64,000 bases of DNA. Source: Rhodocollybia butyracea (lineage: Eukaryota; Basidiomycota; Agaricomycetes; Agaricales; Omphalotaceae). Where the stretch lies: positions 124,001 to 188,000 of the forward strand of contig JADNRY010000045.1 in NCBI GenBank assembly GCA_015501585.1, read 5' to 3'. Below the pieces are notes generated by a model that ran no database searches, was not told the DNA's origin, and worked only from the letters and a program-made list of their open reading frames with translations. Position 1 is the first letter of the stretch. Each line of letters opens with the position of its first letter. Made by a program: the position numbers and the translations under genes. This document shows, piece by piece, positions 23,727-34,940 of this stretch.

Positions 23727-23914
23727 GCTACTACATATATCCTGTAGATCCAACAAATATTGTAATTGTGTGCAATTACTGTACGTAGTATGTTCATATG
23801 ACGAATACAACATCCTCGAATCTGTAGGGCTACTTGTTGTGGTTAGCCATAGGAACTACAGCGCATTTTGTCGGCGTTTGGCTGCTCCTCATAAGCGCGT
23901 ACAGCGGTAAAGTT

Positions 23915-24063
23915 CTAGCTCAACTGAAATGGTCAAGACTCAACAAAATTACATTGAAAATCTACAGAAACAGCAACAATGCCGAAATATCGTCCCCTTG
24001 TCCCGATGGCTTAACTGCCTCTGCCTTTTGCACCAAGTTTGTCCCAAAACAGACATTTTTGAT
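23915..24063 (-). pseudogene. PP2C C-terminal fragment
   Basis: This region matches 29391-29551 closely (shared CCGATGGCTTAACTGCCTCT and CCAAGTTTGTCCCAAAACAG). On the minus strand it corresponds to the last 35 or so residues of the phosphatase, including the final G-D-D-I-S-A-L motif, plus 3' flanking sequence. Nothing upstream of it is preserved, so it is a dead fragment. Confidence 0.8.
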
Positions 24064-24147
24064 GACTGGGTGGGCTGGCCGCAAGCGGCAAAGGGCCGAA
24101 CCTTTTTATCAGGTAGTCTACAGGCTCTCAGCAGTCCTGAGCTCTAA

Positions 24148-24777
24148 GGCTTAGTCCAGTAACTTTTTCGGACTGGATTTTTCACCCTGGATTTTCTAAA
24201 TGCTAGCACATGATGTGATCTGACGAGATCGTAACGTAGTGATTGATGTGACTAAATGTGACCATCAAACCGATTGCGCGCGCGCTTTTTGTCTCCTTGT
24301 TTTCTTTTATCTCGAGTACCATTGACACTTGCCGTGGTGCTTCCAATTTGATACACAGCCTTGCCTATATACCACACTCATTGACACCTTTAATGATCAA
24401 TGCATCACTGAGGCTGGTGAAGCCAACTTTGTCAATTATGTTTGGGATTTGTTTGGGATCATCTTGCAGAACTGGGAGATAGGGGAAATGTGGTAAAATC
24501 CATTGCTAAAGGTGTCGCTGTGAAGTTCAAGCCCACTCCAAGGCTAATATAGCATATAACCGTGGCTACTACAACAACTATGAGCTTCTGTTGCTTCAGT
24601 ATTGGGCGTTATCAGTGAAGCCACTGAAATCTGGGTGACATGGAGCGCCCGGAAGCGCCAATGAGCACTGAGCGTGACAAAATGATTAAATCTGACAGCT
24701 ACGTAATTGACCAATTTCAGTAATAGAGAATTTTCCAGGGTGAAAAATCCAGTGCGGAAAAGTTACTGGACTAAGCC
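24148..24777. mobile_element. PIF/Harbinger-type MITE, 630 bp
   Basis: The ends are long inverted repeats of about 50 bp: GGCTTAGTCCAGTAACTTTT at 24148 and its complement ending at 24777. They continue as GGACTGGATTTTTCACCCTGG on one side and the near-identical complement on the other. A TAA target duplication flanks it (24145-24147 and 24778-24780), the 3-bp pattern of PIF/Harbinger elements. No transposase frame; non-autonomous. Confidence 0.85.
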
Positions 24778-24976
24778 TAAGGTTAGGGTTGCCAAAATAG
24801 TACCGTAAGAATGGTTTGAAAATACTTTCAAAGAAGCCAAACCTAAAGGTTCGGCAATCATTTACGAAGAGTTGGTTACTGCTTACTTATTGGAGCAAAG
24901 AAGAACCCAGAGTGACGCTATTCCCTACTAGGCCTCGTTTATAAACACTTCAGCCAGCCAGAGGGGGCACTTGATC

Positions 24977-26934
24977 ATGCCACTTCTCACACACTTAACC
25001 AACATCGAAGATGCGGCCTCTCGCTTCCCCGCCAGAGTTGCATTCAAGATACCCCAAGTCAATTCCCAAACCGACCAGATTGAACAATGGACGGACATCA
25101 CTTTCCATCAATTCCTTCTCGATATCGAACACCTTGCCCGGTACTGGTTTCATGTTTTGAAAGAAACTAGTGATATTCCTCAGAGGTCTGTGATTGCTTT
25201 ATGGTAAGTTGTATAGGATTGAACTGCTATGTCATCCGCGAGTGCCCCCGATAAATGGATAATCCCCAGTTTCGGAGGTTTCAAGTATCTCGACATCGTG
25301 CATGTATATGCAATTTCCCGAGCTGGGTACATTCCCCAACTCATCAATATATTTGAAAATGCCGACTTCAGTGTCATCGAAGGCCCGCTTGAACAGGCAA
25401 ATACTCGTGCTTTCATCCATGAGTCGGGATATAGTGATATCGTCCAGAATATACCCATTCCCTGCTTTACTTTGGTCACTATTGTCCATCCAAATGACTA
25501 TCCCCTCCCCGATCTACCTCATGTCACAGGCTCTGACGTTGCAGTCATTTACCAGACCAGTGGATCCGCCTCTGGAAAGTCCAAGATTGTTCCATGCAAC
25601 TACACCTGGTTGGACGGTATTGTTCATAAAATGACAAGAGCTCGCTTGCCAGTGGATTCTGCGAATCCGGATATCGTAGTTTGGCGGTGAGGCTTTTAAT
25701 AGCTTCACAACTATTCTCTACTAACACTGTCGACAGTGGAAGCATGGGTTTTATGGCTCAATTCAGTGGTATGTTCCCCGATGTTTCTATTTCCTTGCTT
25801 GAGTTGACTCTTTTTCGCAGGTCTCATTTCAGCAATCTACCGCACATCTTGCATGGTCCAATATAAATCTGGCGAACCTTCTACTTCCGAATTAGTTGAT
25901 ATCATCAACAGATGCAAGGCAAATAAGCTTTTCCTGTTCCCGCGCTTTCTTAAGAAACATCTTCGTGCTTCATATACGGACCCAGAGACCTTACGTGCCC
26001 TCTCATCGGTGGATGAAATTGCGTATGGAGGAGATAGCTTTGGGAGTGACGAGGAGGAAGAATGGGCTTGGAAGAATGGTATCAACCTTGTGGTAAGCTC
26101 TTTTCACTCTTCTAGCTCTGATCGCTTCTTTGTACTTGGTTAATTGTTCAAGTATAGAATTCTTTTGGAACAACTGAATGTAGTGGACTTCTCACTTCAG
26201 ACGGACTTCGGAAATCTCGCCAAAATTACCTTAGACAGCTCTCAGGTTTCCGTTTCACCAAGTTCATTCCTATCTCAAGTGATTCGGATCTACTGGAACT
26301 GGTCGTTCCCCAAGAAGCACCCGACTGCCCCGATGTATCGCTTAGATCCTCTGATGGTGAGTTCTTGTGTCTTATACTTACTGCCGATACATTGAATTCG
26401 AGCTCTAACTCGTAGGTAACTATCACACCAACGACCTCTTTCGAGAAGTGGAACCCGGAAGCTACGTCTTTTGCGGTCGCAGCGATGATTGGTTCAATAT
26501 GAAAAATTGCAGTTTGTGTGATACCAAGTAAGCTCCCTAACTCATTACCTTTGGAGCTTTTCATCATCTGCCTCCCTAGATCCATTGAAGATAATGTTCG
26601 AAGCCTTTGCGGTGATATCATATCAGACTGTGTGGTAGTGGGTAACGGTCGTCCATCACCAGTATTGGTTGTGGAGGTATGCTCTCCCCCACCCCCGTCT
26701 TGCAGCGTCAGCCCCAACATTGATGAGTCGGAATTGAAAATCGAAATCTACCGCCGAATCCACCCTTTCCACGCGGCTCGCTATCCACATGAACGTATCG
26801 CTTCTCCGGACATGATATTCGTCGTACCTTTGGGCACCTTGCCACGAACGGCGACAAAAGCGACGGTGAGGAGGAAGGTTGTGGAGGAGGCTATGAAAGA
26901 AAAGTTGGATGAGCTATTTTCAGGCGATGTGTAG
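24977..26934 (+). CDS. Stand-alone adenylate-forming enzyme (NRPS-like/reductase-type A domain)
   Basis: Seven or so exons join in frame from MPLLTHLTNIEDAASRFPAR to a stop at 26932-26934; about 560 aa. Adenylation motifs are clear: YQTSGSASGKSKIVPC (P-loop-like), SFGTTECSG (A5), YHTNDLFREV followed by YVFCGRSDDW (A7/A8 region), and VGNGRPSPVLVVE. The C-terminal subdomain carries PRTATKATVRRK, with the likely catalytic Lys. This is the adenylation region of fungal NRPS-like carboxylate reductases (alpha-aminoadipate reductase relatives), which activate a carboxylic acid as the acyl-AMP. The usual thiolation and reductase or thioesterase domains do not follow, so the product must act alone or hand its substrate to a partner. 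The substrate is unknown. It sits between two PP2C fragments and next to a MITE. Confidence 0.82.
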
Positions 26935-27027
26935 ACTGGTTTATACGCAAGAGGGAGTGGAGAGCGAGGAGGAAGCAATCACACTCGTTGCATACATCTT
27001 TCCTCTCCAAGTAGTACCCAGTGGAAT

Positions 27028-27331
27028 AAGTATCAGTGAATAGTAGAAGTTTAAATCAGAGTGGGAGATCTGACCTTGTGTAACAGCAAGAATGCCAAGT
27101 ACACGCCTATAACGGATGACTGGAGGTTCCCCCGGATGTTCTGTCTCAAGCCGTTCGACTTCCTTGGGATTGTTGCCATTATGAAAGTCGCTTAAGCGTT
27201 TTACATCATAGGTCGATCCATCCAAGCTCTTCCGCCCTACTAGAACTTTAATATTTTGAGATGGTGCATGCTAAGGAGAGGAAAAAAACAAACATGCATC
27301 AGAATCTCTAAGCGACGCCACCCACTTTGGG
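27028..27331 (-). pseudogene. PP2C middle fragment
   Basis: This matches 29948-30231 over about 300 bp (shared AAGTAGAAGTTTAAATCAGA; DGSTYDV, then RLSDFHNGNNPKEVERLETE). It retains five consecutive C's (plus strand) near 27129 where the longer gene at 29449-30826 has four, so this fragment is in frame where the longer copy is shifted. Ends are truncated on both sides. Confidence 0.8.
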
Positions 27332-27663
27332 AGACTCCAGTCCTCCTGAAAGGCAAGATTAGTAGGAACCCGTTCCCTCCTCCAGCCTGAGGCTCCTCGT
27401 GTGTGTATCAGGCACTGTCTTTCTAGAATCTAAACACCGACGTGAGCAACTGACTGGTCTGTCTGTATATGGTCTGGCATCCGGTACAAAATAATTCCGT
27501 AAAACTGAATAAATATCATTTACGGGGTGCCTAATATGTATCCTCCATTTGGAGAATTATCTATACTTTTCAGGTCCTTAAAAAGCCTGTGGTTTGCGAG
27601 TTTTTCATCCGTCAAGCCCCACATTCAGTGTTGAGCCCACAGTCGATTCTTCAATCCTACACA
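27332..27663. other. Upstream region of the small secreted protein gene
   Basis: No coding feature; promoter of the gene starting at 27664. CTTAAAAAG near 27577 is a weak TATA-like candidate. Confidence 0.3.
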
Positions 27664-28465
27664 ATGGTCTTGAATATCCTCACCAACCTCACTGCGCTCG
27701 CTGCAGCTGCCACCCCCTTCTTCATCACAAATACCGCCGGGACCCAGGCGATCGACATTGCTGACGCGGTGTGTACACAATTGCAACCTATCCAGATGTT
27801 CGAAAAGGGCAGCACGGCTAGTCAGTTGGTAGGTTACAGCACTACTCTGGCATTAATTACTACATAATGATTGTTTTAACAGTATGATATTGTTTCGTCG
27901 ACCATCAATGGTGTAACGCAATACCAAGTGAGTACAGTCTGGCTATTTGTTGAGTAATGTATATATCCGAGTCGATGTTCATGGTATCTCAGATTCAGAG
28001 CAACAATTGTCTAGGATTCTCTATCAGCTATCCGGGCGAAACAACTGGCTCCCAAGCTCTTCGGGCTCAAACAGTCCTTCAGCCAGCGTCTAAGCTATTC
28101 TTCACAATCAGCCCAGGTATCCCTGGAGTGAATAGTGGGCCGTTCAAGTGAGTTGTTCGCAAGTGTTGCTTGCTTCCATCACTCATCATGATCACAGTAT
28201 CATCTTCAATAGCAGCAGTCTGGGGCCTTTATATTTGACAGGATGGAGCGCTGATCCCGCCTTCAGCGCTACTGGGCCCGTATGTGTTCTTCTCAACGTT
28301 CATCTCTATCCTAGCTCCTGACTAGGTATTATTGATTTGGATGTAGTTGACCTTCGAGGATGAAAACGTTGGTGACTCGCGCCAGCAGTGGCTGTTTATT
28401 CGTATGTTTTTCGGTTTATATTTAGTATCATTTTAGGACTGAAGTTCCTTGGTATAGCGGGCTGA
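27664..28465 (+). CDS. Small secreted protein, possible beta-trefoil
   Basis: Six exons join in frame: start MVLNILTNLTALAAAATPFF at 27664, last two codons plus stop at 28458-28465; about 165 aa. A hydrophobic, Ala-rich N-terminus suggests a signal peptide. Later segments contain NNCLGFSISYPGE, LYLTGWSADPAF and a C-terminal QQWLF. Q-x-W-like endings and strand-rich repeats are seen in ricin-B type beta-trefoil lectins, but only one such motif is present, so the assignment is weak. A small extracellular protein without known function is the safer statement. It neighbours the PP2C fragment and a short MITE. Confidence 0.55.
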
Positions 28466-28616
28466 GATGTACTGCCAAGAACGTATTATTTCAGGAATGA
28501 ATTTTTTGGGACTCAGTTTTCATTCTCCAATGTACAGTGCAGGGGAATTGGAAATAGAATAGTTTTCTTACCATATATGAAAATATAAATGAAAATGTAC
28601 AGAGTTAGAGTCCTCG

Positions 28617-28862
28617 CACACCGCCATTACCTCCGTCTCTGTCAGAGGGAGGCCTACTGAGAAAGGCTACACTTTGGATATCATTTCAGATGACATCCGA
28701 AGTACTTATTTTGTTTCGGTGCCTCTGAAATGGAAAAACCAATTCAGTTTCTCTATTTCAGGCAACCCAAAATTCAATATTTCGGAGGGTGCCTGAATTG
28801 ATGTTCAAAGTAATTTCCCACTGAGCTTTCCATCCGACAGAAGTGGAGGTAATGGCGGTGTG
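28617..28862. mobile_element. Short foldback/MITE element, 246 bp
   Basis: CACACCGCCATTACCTCC at 28617 is mirrored by GGAGGTAATGGCGGTGTG ending at 28862, an 18-bp perfect inverted repeat. A 3-bp direct repeat TCG flanks it (28614-28616 and 28863-28865). The interior has further partial self-complementarity and no coding frame. The class is unclear from the TCG duplication. Confidence 0.65.
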
Positions 28863-28865
28863 TCG

Positions 28866-29390
28866 GTTCTTCTTGAGTTCCGCCGCTGTACATACACACC
28901 CTTTGAGTGAGCGATGCAGCAAAGGTCCATTATGATATACATTCACCCTGTGCCAGACATGCCAGACAGCCTGAGAGCAAAAAGACTTGAAAAAGGATGT
29001 CGAAATCAGAAACAGCAATCACCAGTGGTCAAGAGTGCTTGAGGCTAAAACTCTGATATCTTTGCTAAACTATACCGGTACAGCAATACCTCGATCCAGT
29101 CTGAAAACTGGGATCCAGCTCTAGCCACCAGATCACAGGTGACAGAAACCACAGCTGGCCTGTCGAGTACGTTCTTAAGACCAGGTAAGACCGCCTACAG
29201 TGACTTAATGGCTAAGTTTCCGATCTCTGGCTTCTGTCAAAGGTAGCACATGGGTGGCTAACTTACTATTCATTGTCTACACTGACATGATGTTCCAGAT
29301 GAAGCTGGGAAGTTCAGGGCACTAAGTGGTTGGGAAGGGCAATCGCTATTTATAACTCAGCGCACGGCGGCAAATCTCAGGAAATGTCGT
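28866..29390. other. Intergenic, nothing recognised
   Basis: Lies downstream of the PP2C gene; a minus-strand frame overlapping the left part has no supporting features. Confidence 0.4.
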
Positions 29391-29448
29391 AGCTCAACTG
29401 AAATGGTTGGCAAGGCTTAACAAAAACTCGAACTACTACACTGAAAAT

Positions 29449-30826
29449 CTACAGAAACAGTACCAATGCCGAAATATCGTCCCATTGTCCCGATGGCTTA
29501 ACTGCCTCTGCCATTTGCACCAAGTTTGTCCCAAAACAGACATTTTTGATCAAATGTTCGGCAGGATTATCGCCTTCAGCGGAGGCAATAAACCCGTGCC
29601 CAAGTTTCTCTGACCATAATGTGTTCCTAGGAGGTAATGAAGTCATGCTGGTAGCAGCAGCGAGAGATACCACCGCTAACAACTTATCCTCTTCGGAAAA
29701 TTCCCTCAATTCATAAGCCAATCCATCAGAGGAAAGAACAAGAATATCCCCAGGTTTAAGGGAGTGATGGCAGACCGTAGGAGTGGCGGAGATATAGGGA
29801 GGGTGTGTATGGCCTAGCTTGATCACCACTTCTTCGAAGAATTCAGGGATAAAAGGGGTAGGCCAGATAGCTCCAAGGATATACCGTGCAAAAGGCAAGG
29901 GAGTTTTGAGTTGGTGATTACCCAATGCTAACGAACGATGGTATCAGCAAGTAGAAGTTTAAATCAGAGTGGGAGATCTGACCTCGTGTAACAGCAAGAT
30001 TAGCAAGTACACGCCCATAACGGATGACCGGAGGTTCCCCGGATGTTCTGTCTCAAGCCGTTCGACCTCCTTGGGGTTGTTGCCATTATGAAAGTCGCTT
30101 AAGCGTGTTACATCATAGGTCGATCCATCCAAGCTCTTCCGTCCTAGAACTTTAATATTTTGAGATGGTGCATGCAAAGGAGAAGAAAACAAACAAACAT
30201 GCATCAGAATCTCCAAGCGATGCCACCCAGATATTTTCTTTAGCATTGTCGATGAAGGCGATTAGGGCTGTCGTTCCAGCAACGGCATAGCGAGCCCTCT
30301 GAAACTTTGGATGCTCTCTTAACCAGCCCAGCACAAGCCAAACTTCATCATGATTTTGCCACTTTGGGTCTGACCAGTCGGTCTGATCTTTTTCAGGAAA
30401 TTCATTGATAACACCATCTTGCAACAGTGAGCGGTCAAAGTCCTCGATGCCTTGGATAAATGACTCTGTGACGGCATCTCCAAGACTGCAGCCCTTTTCA
30501 GCCAGGGTTGTCTCGATGCGAGCGCAAAGTAAGGCAGGAAGTGTTTGAGATGCGTATTCCGATAATTCTTCGGAATGATGTCCTTTGAATAAAGTCAACG
30601 TTAAGAACATTAATTCATCAACAGAGTACTGACCATCGAAAAGTGCAACCATTAATCCTAGCTTGGATTCGAAGAACATCGTTTTATCCTCATTCTTCTC
30701 TTTCGTCGCCTGAAAGCCTGCTTCGTATATGCGAGAGCTGTTAAAACAGACGTTCGAAGATTTTGTACACTTTGCAGAAAAAGCAGCCTCCAACGCCTCT
30801 AAGTCAACAGGCGATGAGACACTCAT
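29449..30826 (-). pseudogene. PP2C-type protein phosphatase with a one-base frameshift
   Basis: The minus strand starts MSVSSPVDLEALEAAFSAKC at 30826 and carries the PP2C landmarks: EKNEDKTMF, VALFDG joined across a 55-nt intron to HHSEELSEYA (the DGHGG position), GTTALIAFID, WVASLGDSDA, RLSDFHNGNNPKEVERLETE, LVLSSDGL, and GDNPAEHL before the final DDISALVLF. Introns near 30180-30220 and 29933-29985 are consistent. At 30037-30040 the plus strand has four C's; the homologous fragment at 27028-27331 has five. The missing base shifts the frame after LETEHPG and introduces an early stop. It is therefore a broken Mg/Mn-dependent Ser/Thr phosphatase, unless the gap is a homopolymer error in the assembly. 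The extended N-terminus and DGHHS in place of DGHGG suggest a divergent branch. Confidence 0.75.
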
Positions 30827-30928
30827 TGAGAGAGTATTTTCGAACGTTACTTTCGGAGTCTGAAAAGCTAGACTGTGGGTGAAACCAACTGTGGCCCCAC
30901 AGTCCAGACTGGGATATTTGTGCTGACT

Positions 30929-31032
30929 CGGATGCGTTTGGTTTAAGTTGTTTGTGAGCTACATACCGTAGGTCCAACAAATATTGTAATTGTGTCCGAT
31001 TATAGCAACATCTTCGAATCTGTAGGGCTACA
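30929..31032 (+). repeat. Fragment of the MFS transporter 3' end
   Basis: GATGCGTTTGGTTTA, GAGCTACATA, CCAACAAATATTGTAATTGT and CGAATCTGTAGGGCTAC repeat the segment around 23689-23830 with small deletions. It lies just beyond the 5' end of the phosphatase gene. A duplicated scrap, not coding. Confidence 0.75.
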
Positions 31033-31326
31033 GGCCTACAGCCTAGTACAGCCTACTTGTGGGCACCATCCATCAGTGTTGGTGCATCGATCAAGGATTC
31101 AGTGATAGAAGATTCAGTACTGTCGGCGCAGGTCGGCGCTTGACTAGTGACTGCCCAGATTCCGGTTTGATTGACCAATCAAAATCAAGGCAAAGCAAAT
31201 GTACATGACTTGTGCGGTACTCGATTGATTACGGATGTTTTTTATAAGTTTCGATTTCCTCAACGTTTACGCGTTCACGACCACATTTCTACTCGTCTTT
31301 TTTGCTTTCTTGGATACCTGACCACT

Positions 31327-32919
31327 ATGAAACGACGAGACACCATCGACTGCTCCGGCAGTGACACTACGGATACGCTCATGGCTCTCCGAATCGCCTC
31401 AATATTCATCATTTACATCGCTGCGTCCTTGGGTGCGCTGTTCCCTGTATTAGCAAAGAAATCCAAGTTTATCAATGCGCCAAAGTCGTTATTTGAGTGC
31501 GTGGAAAGTTAATTTTCTTGTAAGAGAACTGTACTGAACTTTTCTTCTCTTTTTAGTTTTGCGAAATATTTTGGATCAGGTGTAATTGTACGTCGTCCAT
31601 TTTTTTTTCGTGTCTCAGCCGTTCGAGACATTGATGTGTTTTTACATAGATTGCAACTGCATTCATTCATCTGCTCTCTCCAGCTTTGGATGAACTAGGG
31701 TCTCCGTGTCTTTCTGAAGGTTGGAGCGAATATGTTCGTAAATAGCTATGCATTTTGATATTATTTTACTGATTTGTTTATCCCTAGCCCTACGCGCTCG
31801 CCCTCTGCCTGTTAAGCATCTTCTCCATATTTATCGTTGAACTCGTCGCCTTCCGCTGGGGAACATCCATGCTCGCCAAGATAGGAATGCATCATGGTAG
31901 GCATGCGGTTTCAACTTTTGCTGCTTGGTACTAACGGAACGGTTTCCTTTAATCTGACTCCATCGATCTATCATCTCGTGTTGTTACCCTTATTCTTACT
32001 CTTAGACGCTCATGGCCACGATATCGGCTCTCATGCGGCACATGGTCCCGAAGGAAACATGATGGACTCTGCTGCCTCTAGCACTGGTGCAGTGCTGGAG
32101 GATGTAGAAGCCTTTCCGGATTCATCGTCCTCCGTATCTCAGACGATGCGGCCTCATTCTGAGAAAGACCAAAGCGGAAAAGAAGGGCATCACCAACAGC
32201 CATCACCACATTCACATCAAATACTGGACTCGGCTATATCCCAAGTCGTCGGTGTGGGGATATTAGAATTCGGAGTTGTTTTACACAGGTCGGTCTTTTA
32301 GTTCATCTTTCATACTTGATTCAAAAGACTAAAACTCGTATCTTTGCTTTTCTTAGTGTCCTTATTGGGCTCACTTTGGCAGTCAACGAAGGATTCAAAG
32401 TCCTTTTCGTCGTGTTGGTTTTCCACCGTACGTATTCTTTTTTGACGATCCAATACCCTCTACTGATTCACACTGGACATATGTAGAAACATTCGAGGGA
32501 CTGGGTATAGGCTCTCGTCTTGCCTATATGAATTTGCCTCAGAAATACAACTATGTGCCCATCATCGGAGCAGTGGTGTATGGATTCACCACTCCTATCG
32601 GGATCGCTATCGGGTTGGGGTTACGAACAGTGTACAACCCCAATAGCCCGACAGCATCTATCGTCAGTGGAGTCCTGGACTCCCTCAGCGCGGGAATCCT
32701 GATTTATACAGGCTTGGTCGAGGTAAGAGTGTTTCCCCACACTTGATATGTGTAGTTTACGCGTGCTAACTGAATCATCTGATTGGTACTCAGCTCCTAG
32801 CCCACGAATTCCTCTTCAATAAGGAAATGATGGAGAGTTCGAATGCGAGATTAACTTATGCTCTTGGTGCGATGCTTTTGGGTTGTGGTCTTATGGCTTT
32901 GTTGGGCAAGTGGGCATGA
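31327..32919 (+). CDS. ZIP family zinc/iron transporter
   Basis: About seven exons join in frame from MKRRDTIDCSGSDTTDTLMA to GLMALLGKWA and a stop at 32917-32919; about 390 aa. Spans 1-3 include IASIFIIYIAASLGALFPV, IATAFIHLLSPALDEL and LCLLSIFSIFIVELVAF. A His-rich cytosolic loop follows (HHDAHGHDIGSHAAHG and later HHQQPSPHSH). The metal-site helices are present: LEFGVVLHSVLIGLTLA (span 4) and FHQTFEGLGIGSRLAY (span 5), with VELLAHEF near the end. This is the Zrt1/Zrt2 layout for proton- or gradient-driven zinc uptake at the plasma membrane. Expression in such genes is usually zinc-regulated, but no operator is recognised here. Introns are read by eye; no damage. Confidence 0.88.
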
Positions 32920-33434
32920 GGGCGTGGGGGTATAAGCTTCGAGCCGTCTTTCGCTATCATCCAGACCACGCGATCAGGTTCAGTGTAGCCTCCATCAGCC
33001 CCTCCGATACTCTCGATTCCGAATCTCCGTAGAAACCCCTCACAACAGAGTATTGCCCTTTTGGATTTGCGCGTCAACAGTGGCACCGTCGCGTGGACTT
33101 GAGACGTACATCCGCCATTCACACCAAGTACACCGTATACGACGCCTTCTGTCGGGCTATTTGGTGACAGGCATCGTTTGTCCTTGGGTCATTTTTGCGA
33201 TACCGACTATCATCTATAACTCATTTTTTGCACGACTCTGCACAGACTCGAACTTGGACTGTCTAACTATCTACTTGTAATTTATGTATATATCGTGCGT
33301 TGTATCTTAGAGTTTGCTTACTACATACATTGGCTTGCTATCGTGTATTGTATTCATCGATTGACTCTTGATAATTCGTGTAGCACAATCTCTGTTATTG
33401 TTATACGACTACAGATAATAGAATGTCAGCGCAC
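32920..33434. other. Spacer between convergent genes
   Basis: Holds the 3' ends of the ZIP gene (+) and the HIT-finger gene (-). No other feature; AT-rich after 33230. Confidence 0.5.
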
Positions 33435-34896
33435 TCAAATCTCTTCGATCAATACTCGTTTCGATTCCAAAGCTGAACCTGGCTGCTCCTCCTCGATTAG
33501 ATTTGAACTAGCCTCAACCAACTTCACATCTGCGTCCCTTGCATCCGATTCCCGCCCCCTCACTGCAACATCATCTGCGAGCGAACGCATTACGAGTGGT
33601 GGTGTAGCAAGAACATGGGCGGCGTAGAATAAAAGTTTATGTGATACCGGAGAGGGTTTCGCGGATTGGGATTGAAAAAGTCGATATATATCTGATAAGA
33701 CGTATATCGGAGTCCGGTTGGGATGAGAGGCGAGTTCGTTGTGGGTGGGCGTAGTGACGGCTATTGCAAGTGGACGAAGTAGTATAGCTGTGTCTTGCAT
33801 GAGGACGGAAAACGTCGAGGTAGATAGGGTTGACTGGATATATATGCTGAGGAATGGGAAGACAAAATAGTAGCACCGGCACCCACCTTGTCGAATCTTG
33901 ACCATATATCGGTAATAGCATCTGATACCGTGGTATGCAATACGGTGGATTTGCGGTCTAGGAGGAAAGGTACGAGTTGCCCAAAAAGCCGTCTTGCTTC
34001 GTCGTAGTCTGAATCAGTCGGATCAAGGGACGATAGGGGAGATGTTGCAAGGCGGCGAGTTATGAACGCGTATGCGATACTGTTCGTTTGTCGTGTGAGG
34101 ATCCATCATCGTACGAAACCACAAATAAAACGCACCAAATCGAGCAGAGGTTGTATATCAACGGCGGGCCACTCGGTAGAGGTTTCACCATTGAAGAGGG
34201 TATAGTTATCAGCTCTGGCTTTGTACCATATTGAATATCATCATCCTCTGTTAAACCGGGTGAAGCTTCCCACCATGGTTCACGCGATTCTTTTTCGAGT
34301 TCTTCGCTGTGCAAAAGTTCTTGTGCGAAATTACCAGACGGATCATGTAACGCTTTGATGAATTTATCTTGTTCGGTTTTGGTGAGTAGGGACCACAGAG
34401 AATCGGGTGAGGCAGAGGCTACGGGTTTTATGATAAGTTTGGAATCGATGCGGAGAGGGTTTTCGTACCAATGTCAACCTCTGCGAAACGGTCTGCTAGA
34501 TCGTCGTCGTCTTCTTCTTCCTCATCAGGCATGTTATCGTCAAGACTGTCTTCCTCGAACCGTTTGAGCAGTTCTAGCATCTTCTGGCGTTCCTCTGCAG
34601 ATTTTGAGGATTCAGATCGAATATCAACCTCGATTTGTTTCTTGTAAAAGGCTTCTGAACAATTCGTGTGGGCCTAGAACAAGAATTTAGCGAGAGAGTA
34701 AAACTTACACAAGTGATAAACTTGCAGGAGATTTGAAACAAGTCGAAGAACAATAAGGTAAATTGCATTCTGGACAAGTGTACCGAGAGACTTGACGGCG
34801 ACATCTATGCGTAAAGAAGTTGAAGACATTTCAAGATTTAAAGATGAGATAACATACTTGCATTTTACAGACGACGTTTAGTTCAGAGGAAAGCAT
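33435..34896 (-). CDS. HIT-type zinc-finger protein (ZNHIT2-like)
   Basis: The first exon (34862-34896) reads [11 protein letters not shown]. It joins the second through an intron starting GCAAGT and ending TAG to give C-K-I-C ... [17 protein letters not shown]. Together with H-T-N-C in the next exon this is a complete HIT zinc finger. After [16 protein letters not shown] come an acidic region ([14 protein letters not shown]), W-W-rich [10 protein letters not shown], and a helical C-terminal half; stop at 33435. ZNHIT2 proteins are cofactors of the R2TP chaperone in building snRNP/snoRNP and related complexes. The second intron can be read with either a GC or a GT donor; the GC reading keeps the finger spacing. 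It shares a roughly 45-bp divergent promoter with the DBP9 gene at 34941. Confidence 0.8.
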
Positions 34897-34940
34897 GGGC
34901 GCTTATCAACAATTTTTTTCCCTTTGCTTTCCACCCAAAA

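Noticed and set aside
32100..32260. Possible CRISPR-like or tandem repeat in the His-rich ZIP loop
   Set aside because: The repetition is amino acid bias (His, Ser) in a coding exon, not a DNA repeat array.
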